Below are positions 19,146 through 27,545 of a stretch of DNA of 59,867 nucleotides, one piece after another. The stretch covers positions 1-59,867 of the forward strand of contig JAABSM010000014.1 of NCBI GenBank assembly GCA_011390365.1, read 5' to 3'. Both the position numbers and the translations under genes were made by a program. Source of the stretch: Gammaproteobacteria bacterium (GTDB lineage Bacteria; Pseudomonadota; Gammaproteobacteria; Chromatiales; Chromatiaceae). Positions within the stretch are counted from its first letter, which is position 1. Each line of letters starts with the position of its first letter. The notes below the pieces were generated by a model. That model made no database searches. It saw only the letters and a list, made by a program, of their open reading frames with translations, and was not told where the DNA came from.

Positions 19146-20963
19146 ATGGCTAAGGGTAAAGGCGACAAGGGCCGCTATACACCGATCAGGCGGAAGCTGA
19201 TCGTGCATGTGATGGTCATGATCGGGGTGCTGGCGTTGCTGATTCTACCTTTTGAGCTCTATCGTCCCATCGATAAGCTTGAAAGGCTGGTGGATAACGC
19301 CAAGGCGCTTATCGCGGGCGTCGAAGCTTCCCTGGATCGCGGTGAACTGGCGCGCATGAACGACTTCGTGCTGCGGGTCATGCCCCAGGCCAGGGAGCTG
19401 GAGACGTTGGGACCCTATCTCTACGTCTCCTTCACGATGTTGATCACGGAGGGCGAACTGGTCGGTTCGGAGGAGGTGCAGGCGGCACTGGAGGAGGAGG
19501 GAACGGAGATCGAGAACTTCGACTATCGGCGTCTCGAAGAGGCCGCGGCCTTCTGGGGAGAGCGCTTCGCCAGCGATCCGGGGATCGACCAGGTCTTCGC
19601 CCGCAACAAGCGGGTGCTGCTGCGCGCCAAGGAGCGGGCCGATGAGGGAGGCTTCGCCGTCGCCGACATCTACATCATGCTCGATACCGGCAAGAAGGAA
19701 GGGGTGTTCAAGGAGCACATCGCCTTCCTGCTCGACGGCTACCAGTGGTGGGAGGAGCCGGCCTTTGCCGGCGAATTGTACCAAGTCTCCGATAATCCGT
19801 ACTGGCGCAAGTCCGCCCTTAACGGCGTCTCCGAATTCGGTCACGATCCCACCCACGACCCCGATAACTACTATCTGCCCCGTTTTACCGAGGATGAGTG
19901 GGGTACCTGGTTCAGCGTGTGGCGCACCATCGAGCTGGATGGGGTCTTTGATATCGTCACCATTGACCTCGACGCCAGCAGCGTCAAGGAAACCCTCTTC
20001 ACCGTACTATGGTTCGTGCTGGGCTTCAATCTGCTGATCCTGCTGCTGGTGATCGGGGGCGCTACCCTCCTTGCGCGCACCTTTACCCGTCCGATCCGGG
20101 AGCTCTCCATCGGCGCGGAGGAGGTGGCCAATGGCAATTATGACTATCAGGTGCCGGTGGTCAGTGATGACGAAATGGGCGAGTTGACGCGCAGCTTCAA
20201 CGAAATGGCGCGAGGCCAGAAGGAGCGGCTCAACCTGCGCAGTACGCTGGAGAAGCTGCTATCCAAGGAGCTCGCCGAGACCGCGGGCCAGCACGGCCTG
20301 GTCCTCGGGGGAAAGCGTAGCGATGCGACGCTGATGTTCACCGATTTCGCGGGTTTTTCCACCATCAGCCAGCAGATGAGCCCCAATCAGGCGGTCGCGG
20401 TGCTCAATACCTATTTTGAAACCCTGATTCCTGTAATTAAGAAACATGGCGGTTTTCCTGACAAGTACATTGGGGATGCCATCGTCGCCATGTTCGGGGC
20501 GCCGATCTACTTCGAGGACCATGCCGATCGCGCGGTGCGCTGCGCCATCGAGATGCAGCGCGCGCTGCGCGCCCTCAACCGTGAACGCATCAAGAACAAG
20601 GAGCCGGTTTTCGAGATGCGCATCGGCATGAACAGCGGCGATGTCATCGTCGGCGCCATCGGCTGCGACATGAAGCTCGAATACACCTCCATCGGTGAGA
20701 CTACCAATCTCGCCAATCGCATGGAGAGCGCCTGTGAAATCGGCCACATCATGCTCGCCCGCGGCACCTACAAACGGCTTGATCTCTCCCGTTTTCAGGA
20801 TGTGGTCATCGATCTCAAGCCGCGCGAAGTCATGGTCAAGGGGTATGATGAGCCCGTTTCCGCCTATCGCGTGATGATCGACAAGCTGCGTATCGCCAAG
20901 CGCCCCGGCGCCGAGGTCTCCCGCTTCTATCGCTACGCCATCGTCGAAGATCAGTCGCCTTGA
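19146..20963 (+). CDS. Membrane-bound class III adenylate cyclase with HAMP domain
   Basis: A 605-residue signalling enzyme. A membrane helix near residue 20 (HVMVMIGVLALLILPF) is followed by a roughly 250-residue extracytoplasmic region, a second helix (WFVLGFNLLILLLVIGGATLL), a HAMP segment (RPIRELSIGAEEVANGNYDY) and a C-terminal cyclase domain. The metal aspartates are in FTDFAGFS and GDAIVAMFG; the lysine of GGFPDKYIGD and threonine of YTSIGETTN favour adenylate over guanylate (class IIIb pattern). GETTN replaces the usual GDxVN. Start ATG 19146 follows AAGAGAAG. Divergent from the NTT-like and cNMP-domain genes, which are plausible targets. Confidence 0.85.
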   Translation: MAKGKGDKGRYTPIRRKLIVHVMVMIGVLALLILPFELYRPIDKLERLVDNAKALIAGVEASLDRGELARMNDFVLRVMPQARELETLGPYLYVSFTMLITEGELVGSEEVQAALEEEGTEIENFDYRRLEEAAAFWGERFASDPGIDQVFARNKRVLLRAKERADEGGFAVADIYIMLDTGKKEGVFKEHIAFLLDGYQWWEEPAFAGELYQVSDNPYWRKSALNGVSEFGHDPTHDPDNYYLPRFTEDEWGTWFSVWRTIELDGVFDIVTIDLDASSVKETLFTVLWFVLGFNLLILLLVIGGATLLARTFTRPIRELSIGAEEVANGNYDYQVPVVSDDEMGELTRSFNEMARGQKERLNLRSTLEKLLSKELAETAGQHGLVLGGKRSDATLMFTDFAGFSTISQQMSPNQAVAVLNTYFETLIPVIKKHGGFPDKYIGDAIVAMFGAPIYFEDHADRAVRCAIEMQRALRALNRERIKNKEPVFEMRIGMNSGDVIVGAIGCDMKLEYTSIGETTNLANRMESACEIGHIMLARGTYKRLDLSRFQDVVIDLKPREVMVKGYDEPVSAYRVMIDKLRIAKRPGAEVSRFYRYAIVEDQSP

Positions 20964-21058
20964 ATTCCAACGGCGAAACTCCATCTGCGTTGAACCCGGG
21001 CGGGCCGTGGGCCATCCCCGAAAGGTAGCGGAAACAATCGATTCAAGAGAGGTGTGGT

Positions 21059-21268
21059 ATGCGTTTCAATCCTTGTCGCGGTGGTGAGAACTGTTCGACG
21101 GAAGGGACCCATTGCAGCGGCTGCGGCAGAGAGCATGGCGAGATTCGGGAGACCCGGGAGCTGGTTCAGGGAGTGGTAGCCCTCGCTCGCAGAATGGACT
21201 ATGATAACCCCGAGGAACTGGTGCGGTTTATTGGCGACAAGGCGCTCAGGAAACTGAAGGCGAGCTGA
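21059..21268 (+). CDS. Small four-cysteine protein, DUF1289-like
   Basis: A 69-residue protein with Cys6, Cys12, Cys19 and Cys22 (CRGGENCSTEGTHCSGCGRE), a spacing that could hold zinc or an Fe–S cluster. CSGCGRE resembles the CRGCGRT motif of DUF1289 proteins; the rest, an acidic helical tail, does not match anything I recognise. The start is supported by AGAGAGG eight bases upstream. It lies between the cyclase and the PilZ-like gene with 95- and 157-bp gaps. Function unknown. Confidence 0.65.
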   Translation: MRFNPCRGGENCSTEGTHCSGCGREHGEIRETRELVQGVVALARRMDYDNPEELVRFIGDKALRKLKAS

Positions 21269-21425
21269 GATCTCCCGAATCTTTTCGCGATGTCCCAAAA
21301 GGACTACTGCAACAACCCGGTTCCCGCAAGACATGAAATCGACAACAAAAGGCTTTAGTATAGCCATGTTGTCAAGGGCTGGCCCCGGAACGGCCGGCTG
21401 ATCTTCACACCAAGGATGTCGTCGC

Positions 21426-23057
21426 ATGAAGAATGCCAAGGAGTGGGTGCGGGGGTTGCCTCTGGCGGACCCCGGCGATGCGGCAAAGAGCCTCATCGCC
21501 AAGCTGGAAGAGTGGAATCGCCAGACGGTGCCGCCTAAACAGCGTTTTGTCGCCCTCGAAGCCCTGACCGGCACCGCCTCCCGGATCCTCGACACCCTGC
21601 GGCGTAATCTCAGGGATGTCACCTTCCCGCTCGCCTCCCGTTCGTTCAGTGTCGCCGAATCCTGCGATACCCTCTGTTGCATGCTCGTGGAGGGCTACGA
21701 AAAGGTCGTCTCCGATTGTGAAGCGGGGGAGAGGATCCGCATAGGCGCCCGTTTCGTCTCGCTCTGGCAAGTATCGGCGCAGCGGGTTTTCTACCATGCC
21801 CGAACCCTGGTGGGTGAGCGCAAGCGTCTTAACATGCGCAGTGACGACGGCCTTTGGTCCCGCTTGCACGGGCTCTATCGCCTGAGTCGCCGGGAGGGGG
21901 TGGAGAGCAATCTCTTGCCCCTCCCTTCCGGGGATAAGGGGAGGGCATCCATCGAAATGCTCTACAAACAGGCGCTGTTGCTCTATCTGATCCCGTTTCA
22001 GGAGCTGCGGTACGAGCAGCGCCGGGAGATCGAGGAGACCCTGAGCGTGTGGGCGGATCTGCTGCGGGTGCGTGAATGTGATGCGACGGAAAAGGAGGAC
22101 ACCGTCGATTTCGTCATCGACTATTTCCAGGATCAGGGGCCGATCCGCTTCGCCGGAAACTGCGGAAAAGAGGGGGAGGGGCAGTGGTTGTTGCTGGATG
22201 TGCGGCGGTTGTTGCTAAGGCTGAAGCGATTGCGGCGCAGGGCCAATGAGGCGAGCACCCCGCGGGTTGTGCTGGATGACGACCTGACCGCCTCGGCTCG
22301 TACCCTGGCGGTACTCTCCCGCGCCTGCAAGCCGGACGTCTCGCGCAAGGAGGAGCGTTTTGCCGTCGATGAGCCGGTCGAGGTCTTCTTCACCTTCAGC
22401 GGTATGCACTATCACCTGGCGTCCGCCCCCGATGCCGACGAAGAGGAGGCGATCGAATACAGCCACCTGATCGTCGATACGGTGCACAACGAAAACGGCT
22501 TCTCCAGTCTTCGACCGATTTCGCGGGAGGCGTTTTGCCCCCCGGCCCAGGCTCGGGATATCTCGGATCACGGCATACGCATCGAATTCGCCAGCAGCGC
22601 CGAGCTGGCGATCCGGGTGGGCGACGTGGCCGCGGTCAGGAGAATAGATGAGAGTCTCCCCCGCATCGGTCAGATCCGCTGGTTGGAGGTGATCGGGTCG
22701 GGCAAGATGGCGGCCGGCATCGCATTCTGGTGCGGGCGACCGCGACGCGCCACGCTCGCCGCGAAATCCAGTGACGGCAACAAGGCGATGTTACCGGCGG
22801 TGCTCGGTTTACACCTGAAGAGCGGCAAGACCCTGTTGGCCGTATCCTACATCCCCGGGATTCACAAGAAGCGACTGAATCTGGTGGTGGATGGGCATCG
22901 CCTGCCGATCAAGCTCGACCGCCGCCCGGTCGAGAGCTCTCAGGCCTTCGCCGCCTATCCGTTTTCGATCCCGGCCGGATGGGAGAATGGCCGCCAGCGA
23001 ATGATCGAAGGCCTCTCCCTGGAGGCCCTGGATCGCCTGCTCAAGCTCTCCCATTGA
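21426..23057 (+). CDS. Large PilZ-like protein (possible FimW-type c-di-GMP receptor)
   Basis: A 543-residue soluble protein. The N-terminal two-thirds is helical with no motif I can name. Around residues 370–440 there is a PilZ-like block with ARDISDHGIRIEF (compare the NxSxxG element) followed by beta-strand-rich sequence, and RRATLAAKSSD further on. The arginine-rich RxxxR loop that normally binds c-di-GMP is not clear. FimW of Pseudomonas is a similar large c-di-GMP effector of type IV pili, and a FimX-like gene is at 42.3 kb, but this match is tentative. Converges on lysA. Confidence 0.5.
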   Translation: MKNAKEWVRGLPLADPGDAAKSLIAKLEEWNRQTVPPKQRFVALEALTGTASRILDTLRRNLRDVTFPLASRSFSVAESCDTLCCMLVEGYEKVVSDCEAGERIRIGARFVSLWQVSAQRVFYHARTLVGERKRLNMRSDDGLWSRLHGLYRLSRREGVESNLLPLPSGDKGRASIEMLYKQALLLYLIPFQELRYEQRREIEETLSVWADLLRVRECDATEKEDTVDFVIDYFQDQGPIRFAGNCGKEGEGQWLLLDVRRLLLRLKRLRRRANEASTPRVVLDDDLTASARTLAVLSRACKPDVSRKEERFAVDEPVEVFFTFSGMHYHLASAPDADEEEAIEYSHLIVDTVHNENGFSSLRPISREAFCPPAQARDISDHGIRIEFASSAELAIRVGDVAAVRRIDESLPRIGQIRWLEVIGSGKMAAGIAFWCGRPRRATLAAKSSDGNKAMLPAVLGLHLKSGKTLLAVSYIPGIHKKRLNLVVDGHRLPIKLDRRPVESSQAFAAYPFSIPAGWENGRQRMIEGLSLEALDRLLKLSH

Positions 23058-23076
23058 AGCGGGCTTGCGGCCCGCT
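23058..23076. terminator. Bidirectional hairpin between convergent genes
   Basis: AGCGGGC (23058–23064) pairs with GCCCGCT (23070–23076) around TTGCG, directly after the PilZ-like gene stop and just after the lysA stop on the other strand. No clear T-run is present, so termination would be weak. Confidence 0.4.
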
Positions 23077-23080
23077 CGCT

Positions 23081-24328
23081 TCAGGGTAGTACCCTCTCTC
23101 CGGCGAATAGCTCCTCGATGGTTTCACGGCGGCGTACCAGGTGAACCCGCTCCCCATCCACCATCACCTCCGGCGGGCGCGGGCGGGTGTTGTAGTTGGA
23201 GGCCATGGTGAAACCGTAGGCGCCGCTGGAGCGAATCGCCAGCAGGTCGCCTGGATTGAGATCCAGCTCCCGCTGCTTGCCGAGAAAGTCGCCGGTTTCG
23301 CATACCGGACCTACCAGGTCCCAGCTCTCGCGCTGCCCGCCCGGCGCCTGACGAAGCGGCACGATCTGCTGCACTGCTTGATAGAGGGCGGGGCGCATCA
23401 GGTCATTCATCGCCGCGTCGATCACCGCGAAGGCCTTGTGTTCTGTGGATTTGAGGTACTCCACCTTGGTCAACAGTACGCCGGCGTTACCGGCAATGGC
23501 GCGGCCCGGCTCCATCAGCAGTTCATAGGGGCGATCACCGAGGCGTTCCGCTAGTGCCTTGGCATACTCGTCCGGCTGCGGCGGGGTCTCGTCGGTATAA
23601 CGGATGCCCAGGCCGCCGCCGAGGTCGATGTGGTCGATCTCGATCCCCTCGCTCTCCAGCTGGCCGATCAGTGCCAGCACCCGGTCCAGGGCATCCAGGA
23701 AGGGGGCGAGTTTGGTCAACTGGGAGCCGATGTGGCAATCGATGCCGGAGACCCGCAAGTGGGACGAGGCATGGGCGCGGCGATAGAGGGTCACCGCCTC
23801 GTCGACATCCACGCCGAATTTGTTCTCCTTGAGGCCGGTCGAGATGTAGGGGTGGGTCTGGGCATCCACGTCCGGGTTGACGCGAAAGGCGACCGGCGCG
23901 ACCTGCTCCAGCCGCGCGGCTACCGCCTCCAGCCGATCCAGCTCGGCGGCGGACTCCACGTTGAAGCAGCGAATCCCCAGCTCCAGGGCGCGGCGCATCT
24001 CGTCTTCCCGCTTGCCCACGCCAGAGAAGACCACCTTGCCCGGATCGCCCCCCGCCGCGATCACCCGCTCCAATTCGCCCACGGAGACGATGTCGAAGCC
24101 GGAGCCGAGGCGCGCCAGCACGTTGAGCACCGCCAGGTTGGAGTTGGCCTTGACCGCGAAGCAGACCAGGTGGGGGTGATTCGCAAAGGCATGATCGAAG
24201 GCCTTCCAGTGGCGCTCCAGGGTCGCCCGGGAGTAGACATAACAGGGCGTGCCGTATTCCCCGGCGATCTGTTCAAGGGGCACATCTTCGGCGTACAGGC
24301 GGCCGTCGCGGTATTGGAAGTGGTCCAT
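23081..24328 (-). CDS. lysA: Diaminopimelate decarboxylase
   Basis: PLP enzyme that makes lysine from meso-diaminopimelate, the last step of lysine synthesis. It has 415 residues. The PLP lysine is in [10 protein letters not shown], the glycine loop in [12 protein letters not shown], and the C-terminal active-site cysteine in [10 protein letters not shown]. Start [19 protein letters not shown] is usual. Its ATG shares a base with the stop of the upstream lipoprotein gene, the lptM–lysA arrangement of Pseudomonas and relatives. Confidence 0.97.
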   Translation of the reverse strand: MDHFQYRDGRLYAEDVPLEQIAGEYGTPCYVYSRATLERHWKAFDHAFANHPHLVCFAVKANSNLAVLNVLARLGSGFDIVSVGELERVIAAGGDPGKVVFSGVGKREDEMRRALELGIRCFNVESAAELDRLEAVAARLEQVAPVAFRVNPDVDAQTHPYISTGLKENKFGVDVDEAVTLYRRAHASSHLRVSGIDCHIGSQLTKLAPFLDALDRVLALIGQLESEGIEIDHIDLGGGLGIRYTDETPPQPDEYAKALAERLGDRPYELLMEPGRAIAGNAGVLLTKVEYLKSTEHKAFAVIDAAMNDLMRPALYQAVQQIVPLRQAPGGQRESWDLVGPVCETGDFLGKQRELDLNPGDLLAIRSSGAYGFTMASNYNTRPRPPEVMVDGERVHLVRRRETIEELFAGERVLP

Positions 24329-24453
24329 CAGGAGTCCTGGGATTCGGTTTGTGGCGGAGGTTGGTCGGGTAGGTAGAGATCGCCTTTCTGACCGCAGCCG
24401 GATAGTACGAAGGCGATCACCAATGTGAGAGCGAATGAGGAGAAGGATTTCAT
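24328..24453 (-). CDS. lptM: LptM/YifL-type small lipoprotein
   Basis: A 41-residue lipoprotein, MKSFSSFALTLVIAFVLSGC at the N-terminus. The LSGC lipobox puts the lipidated cysteine at residue 20, followed by the family signature GQKGDLYLP. LptM stabilises the LptD–LptE lipopolysaccharide translocon in E. coli. The proline-rich tail PPPQTESQDS is typical. It overlaps lysA by one base (TGATG). Confidence 0.9.
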   Translation of the reverse strand: MKSFSSFALTLVIAFVLSGCGQKGDLYLPDQPPPQTESQDS

Positions 24454-24466
24454 GGGTGTATCTATT

Positions 24467-26257
24467 CTAATGAATCAGAGGGGCGGCCCCTTGAAAGAGT
24501 TCTTGCAGGCTGTCCAGCTTGGCGGCGACTTCCTTGGGGATGGTTTGCGGATCCATGAGGTCAATCATGCGATGAAATTCGCCTTTTCGCAATAGCATTG
24601 GGTGTCCCAGCCTTGACGCGAGTTGCCGGAAGAAGTCTTCGGCGAATTGGCTCATCTTGAGGGTTTTGGTCTTGGCTTCCCAGATCAGCCGCGAAGGCCC
24701 CGGGTCGGCCTCTTTCCATGTCGCGAAGTTGTCCTGATCGGAATTGAAAACCTGTTCCAGGATCAGCCGGTCCAGTACTTCGTCGGTTTCTGGCGCAAAG
24801 CCCTGGAATAGGTCCTCTCCGCCATGGGCTTGAATGGCATATCTTCGCAGGAGGTCGGGAGTGATGAAGTAATTCTCGATTTCGTAGCGTTCCCAAAAGA
24901 TAACCGAAAGCCCCCCAGAGGTTGCCTCTTTGCGAGCGCGGTCATCCTTATCCAGTATGGCGAGGCCCCGAAGATCGGGGATCATCGCGCGCAACGCGAA
25001 GAAGTGGCTATTCGGGGTCTTGCCAAAGCCGCCTTCTACCCGTTCCAGTTCCGAATCGAGATCCTGGCATGGAAAGTTGTCACGCACATAATAGAGGTTG
25101 GGGCGTTCATCCCATACACTGATGGCGGGGTGCCCCATGCGCTCGCCCAAGGCTCTCAGGCTATCCAGGTCCGTGCTGCCTTCAAGATAGAGCACATAGC
25201 CTCTTTCACGGGCCTTGATGTAGTGTGCGGCGCCAAAGTGCTTCAAGGTGTCCTTGATGTCCTTTTTCTTCGCCAGATTATCGCACTTGCCGTCCAGTAA
25301 CAGGGTCAGATTGTTGTCCAGGGCCTCATCCAGGATGACCTCCGAGTGAGTGACGATCACGACCTGCCCACCGTTGCGGTCGGCGATCTCACGCAACAGG
25401 ACATAAACCTGCTTCTGGCGAAGAATCTCCAGGTGGGCGTCTGGCTCGTCGATCAGTAATACGCTTTTTTTATGGGAGTAGAGGTAGGCGAAGATCAGCA
25501 GCATTTGCTGCAAACCCCGCCCGGCAACTGCTAGATCCAATGGATCCTTGGCGTGTTTTTGCTGGTAGTACAACTCAATGCTTCCCCGCGTATTCTGGCG
25601 AGGCTCGCTGAGTTCGACGGAAAAGAGCCTGGCAATGAGGCTCGTAATATGCAGCCAATCATCCTTGGAGTTCTCGAACACCATAAGGCATAAGTTGCGC
25701 AGCACTTGTGCCGTTTGCCCCTGGCCCAGAAGCACATCGATTCGACCGGGTTGCAGGACGGGTTCTTCCGACTCCATCCCGGACATGGGATAAAGCAATT
25801 CCACATTCAGGCTCGCCGCATAGGCGATCAATGCTGACCGGTTGATGGTTTCATCATCGGGAGAGCAGTAAACAAGGTCGTCGCCTTGATTGCGAAAGCG
25901 GATGCCTACGCGGTGTACCTTGTTCTCGAATTGAACGCCGAGGGATATGATCAATGGGATAGGCGCATTGGCCTTTCTTACCGATGTGTTGTGCCAGAGG
26001 TAGCGGGTTCGTTGCACCGGCACGGAAACGATATTGAGGCGATTCAGCGAGGTCGCGGTTCGCTCTTTGGCCCCGGAGCCGGATTTGGCGTCATACCAGG
26101 TCTTGATGGCCTGCGACCAGAGCGCGATGGCTTGAATAGCGGACGTTTTCCCGCAATTGTTGGGGCCGATCAATACCGCCGGGTGATCCAGCTCGATGCG
26201 CTGCTTGTCACCGAAGCGTTTGAAATTTTCGATCTCCAGATAGTGTAGCAGCCGCAT
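24467..26257 (-). CDS. OLD-family-like ATPase with TOPRIM nuclease domain
   Basis: A 596-residue protein. The N-terminal half is an ABC-type ATPase: Walker A GPNNCGKTS at residues 31–39, a signature-like AVAGRGLQQ near 244, Walker B LLIDEPDAHL at 267–276 and the H-loop VTHSE at 302–306. The C-terminal half has TOPRIM features: the glutamate of YLEGSTD near 359 and the DxD-type LAILDKDDR further on. OLD proteins are nucleases, many of them phage-defence effectors (for example with Gabija GajB or retron partners). The gene lies 36 bp after a predicted nuclease gene on the same strand, between lptM and valS. The partner is not a UvrD-like helicase, so this is not classic Gabija. Confidence 0.8.
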   Translation of the reverse strand: MRLLHYLEIENFKRFGDKQRIELDHPAVLIGPNNCGKTSAIQAIALWSQAIKTWYDAKSGSGAKERTATSLNRLNIVSVPVQRTRYLWHNTSVRKANAPIPLIISLGVQFENKVHRVGIRFRNQGDDLVYCSPDDETINRSALIAYAASLNVELLYPMSGMESEEPVLQPGRIDVLLGQGQTAQVLRNLCLMVFENSKDDWLHITSLIARLFSVELSEPRQNTRGSIELYYQQKHAKDPLDLAVAGRGLQQMLLIFAYLYSHKKSVLLIDEPDAHLEILRQKQVYVLLREIADRNGGQVVIVTHSEVILDEALDNNLTLLLDGKCDNLAKKKDIKDTLKHFGAAHYIKARERGYVLYLEGSTDLDSLRALGERMGHPAISVWDERPNLYYVRDNFPCQDLDSELERVEGGFGKTPNSHFFALRAMIPDLRGLAILDKDDRARKEATSGGLSVIFWERYEIENYFITPDLLRRYAIQAHGGEDLFQGFAPETDEVLDRLILEQVFNSDQDNFATWKEADPGPSRLIWEAKTKTLKMSQFAEDFFRQLASRLGHPMLLRKGEFHRMIDLMDPQTIPKEVAAKLDSLQELFQGAAPLIH

Positions 26258-26293
26258 GGTGGTGGTTCGTAAAGCAGTAACTCAACCGCGAAG

Positions 26294-27385
26294 TTACGCG
26301 GTCAGAGAGACCAGCAGGCCTCTTAATTGATCTGGTGTTGTCAGGGTGATCCCCGCGTCTTCCAGTTGCTCAAGGCGCTGCGGGTCATTTCGGGCGTGCG
26401 GGTTGTAGACGAAAACAAAAACATATTTGTAGTAGCCGGCTCGAACGTTTTCGAATACCTTTTTCACCCCCTGAATCTTGCTGATGGCCTTGTCGATTTC
26501 GGCCTGGTCAAAGATATTGCCGGATTTGCACTCCGCCAGGATGACTGTGTTATCGACGGCGGCAAGCACATCAAAATCGCCGCGGGCGCTGAAGATGTCC
26601 GGCGGCGAGGTGTATTCGACCCGGGCGTAGACCTCTGCATTGATGCGGTTGCGCTCCAGGTGATCGTTAACCACGAAAAAGGTGAACGCGTTGAACCAGT
26701 GTCCGGAGATGAGGTCCGCGAATTTCTCTCCGTCAAGGGTGAAGAGCAGGCGCGCCTTGTTCTGCTTGGCCTTGATGTGAGACGCCTTCTTGGCGTCGGA
26801 GTCGAACCAGGAGTTGTTTTTGTAGGAGTAGATCTGCAAGCGGATATTTGAGGTGATATTGTAACGGGCCATGGCCTTGAGGAAGGCATAGGCCTCCGGC
26901 GCCTCTTCGACGTTGGTATTGATCGTGGCTTCGCTCTTTTCCCGATCAAGAATCGCGTGGCGAAATTGCTGAAAACTCGTGTGAATGCGGGAAAAATAGA
27001 GGCCGATGTCGTTGGATATCGCAAGTTCCTCGTTGCTGAAGCGATAGATGGCGTCGATGTCGATGCCGTTGCGGTAAAAAGCTTGCAGAGTCGGTGATTT
27101 TTCGGTCAATTGACGCAGCTGAGGGGTGTTCGCGGCAACCCGCCCGGAGGGGGCGTCATCCCAGAAAGACAAATCCGCCTCGTCACTGTCCTTCTTGCTC
27201 TCTGCCTGAAGCTCCAGGGGGACTACTTCGTTGTGAATGCGATTGAGGATGTCGTAGTTTTTTCTGAGGTTCGAAAAGCAGATCGCGATCTCTTTTTTCG
27301 GTCCCTCGGCCATGGGGACTTCGTGATAAATGCGCTTAAGCATCAACATCAGCTCTTTCGTTTTTTCCAGGGCATTGTCCGCCAT
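26294..27385 (-). CDS. PD-(D/E)XK nuclease-fold protein, partner of the OLD-like gene
   Basis: A 363-residue protein. Residues 1–240 are a helical region I do not recognise. Near the C-terminus a restriction-nuclease-like core is clear: Glu251 (AEVYARVEY), Asp272 in GDFDVLAAVDNT and the E-x-K pair in VILAECKSG (285–287), then DQAEIDKAISKIQ. This pattern resembles the nuclease half of Card1/Can2 or Mrr-like proteins; no CARF domain is seen. It is the first gene of a two-gene unit with the OLD-like ATPase. A defence role is inference. Confidence 0.7.
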   Translation of the reverse strand: MADNALEKTKELMLMLKRIYHEVPMAEGPKKEIAICFSNLRKNYDILNRIHNEVVPLELQAESKKDSDEADLSFWDDAPSGRVAANTPQLRQLTEKSPTLQAFYRNGIDIDAIYRFSNEELAISNDIGLYFSRIHTSFQQFRHAILDREKSEATINTNVEEAPEAYAFLKAMARYNITSNIRLQIYSYKNNSWFDSDAKKASHIKAKQNKARLLFTLDGEKFADLISGHWFNAFTFFVVNDHLERNRINAEVYARVEYTSPPDIFSARGDFDVLAAVDNTVILAECKSGNIFDQAEIDKAISKIQGVKKVFENVRAGYYKYVFVFVYNPHARNDPQRLEQLEDAGITLTTPDQLRGLLVSLTA

Positions 27386-27438
27386 TTATTGCCTCGTTAT
27401 TGGTTTTATCCTAATTTTTTCTTCTCAGCAGCAACGTA

Positions 27439-27524
27439 GGTTGGGTTACGCTGCGCTAACCCATCCTGCACAACTTTTTGTTTCCAAGAGAGTAATCTGC
27501 GTCAATCTGCGAAATCTGCGGTTC
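27439..27524. repeat. Two dispersed intergenic repeats upstream of the valS stop
   Basis: GGTTGGGTTACGCTGCGC followed by TAACCCATCC (27439–27466) is a near-palindrome with GGGTTA/TAACCC arms, a repeat common between genes of proteobacteria. GCGAAATCTGCGGTTC (27509–27524) recurs at 33851–33866 and, inverted, at 33721–33734. Confidence 0.6.
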
Positions 27525-27545
27525 AAAAAGAAAAACTCAGCCGGA

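Noticed and set aside
24467-27385. Calling the OLD-like pair Gabija
   Set aside because: The partner lacks UvrD helicase motifs and has a PD-(D/E)XK core instead.
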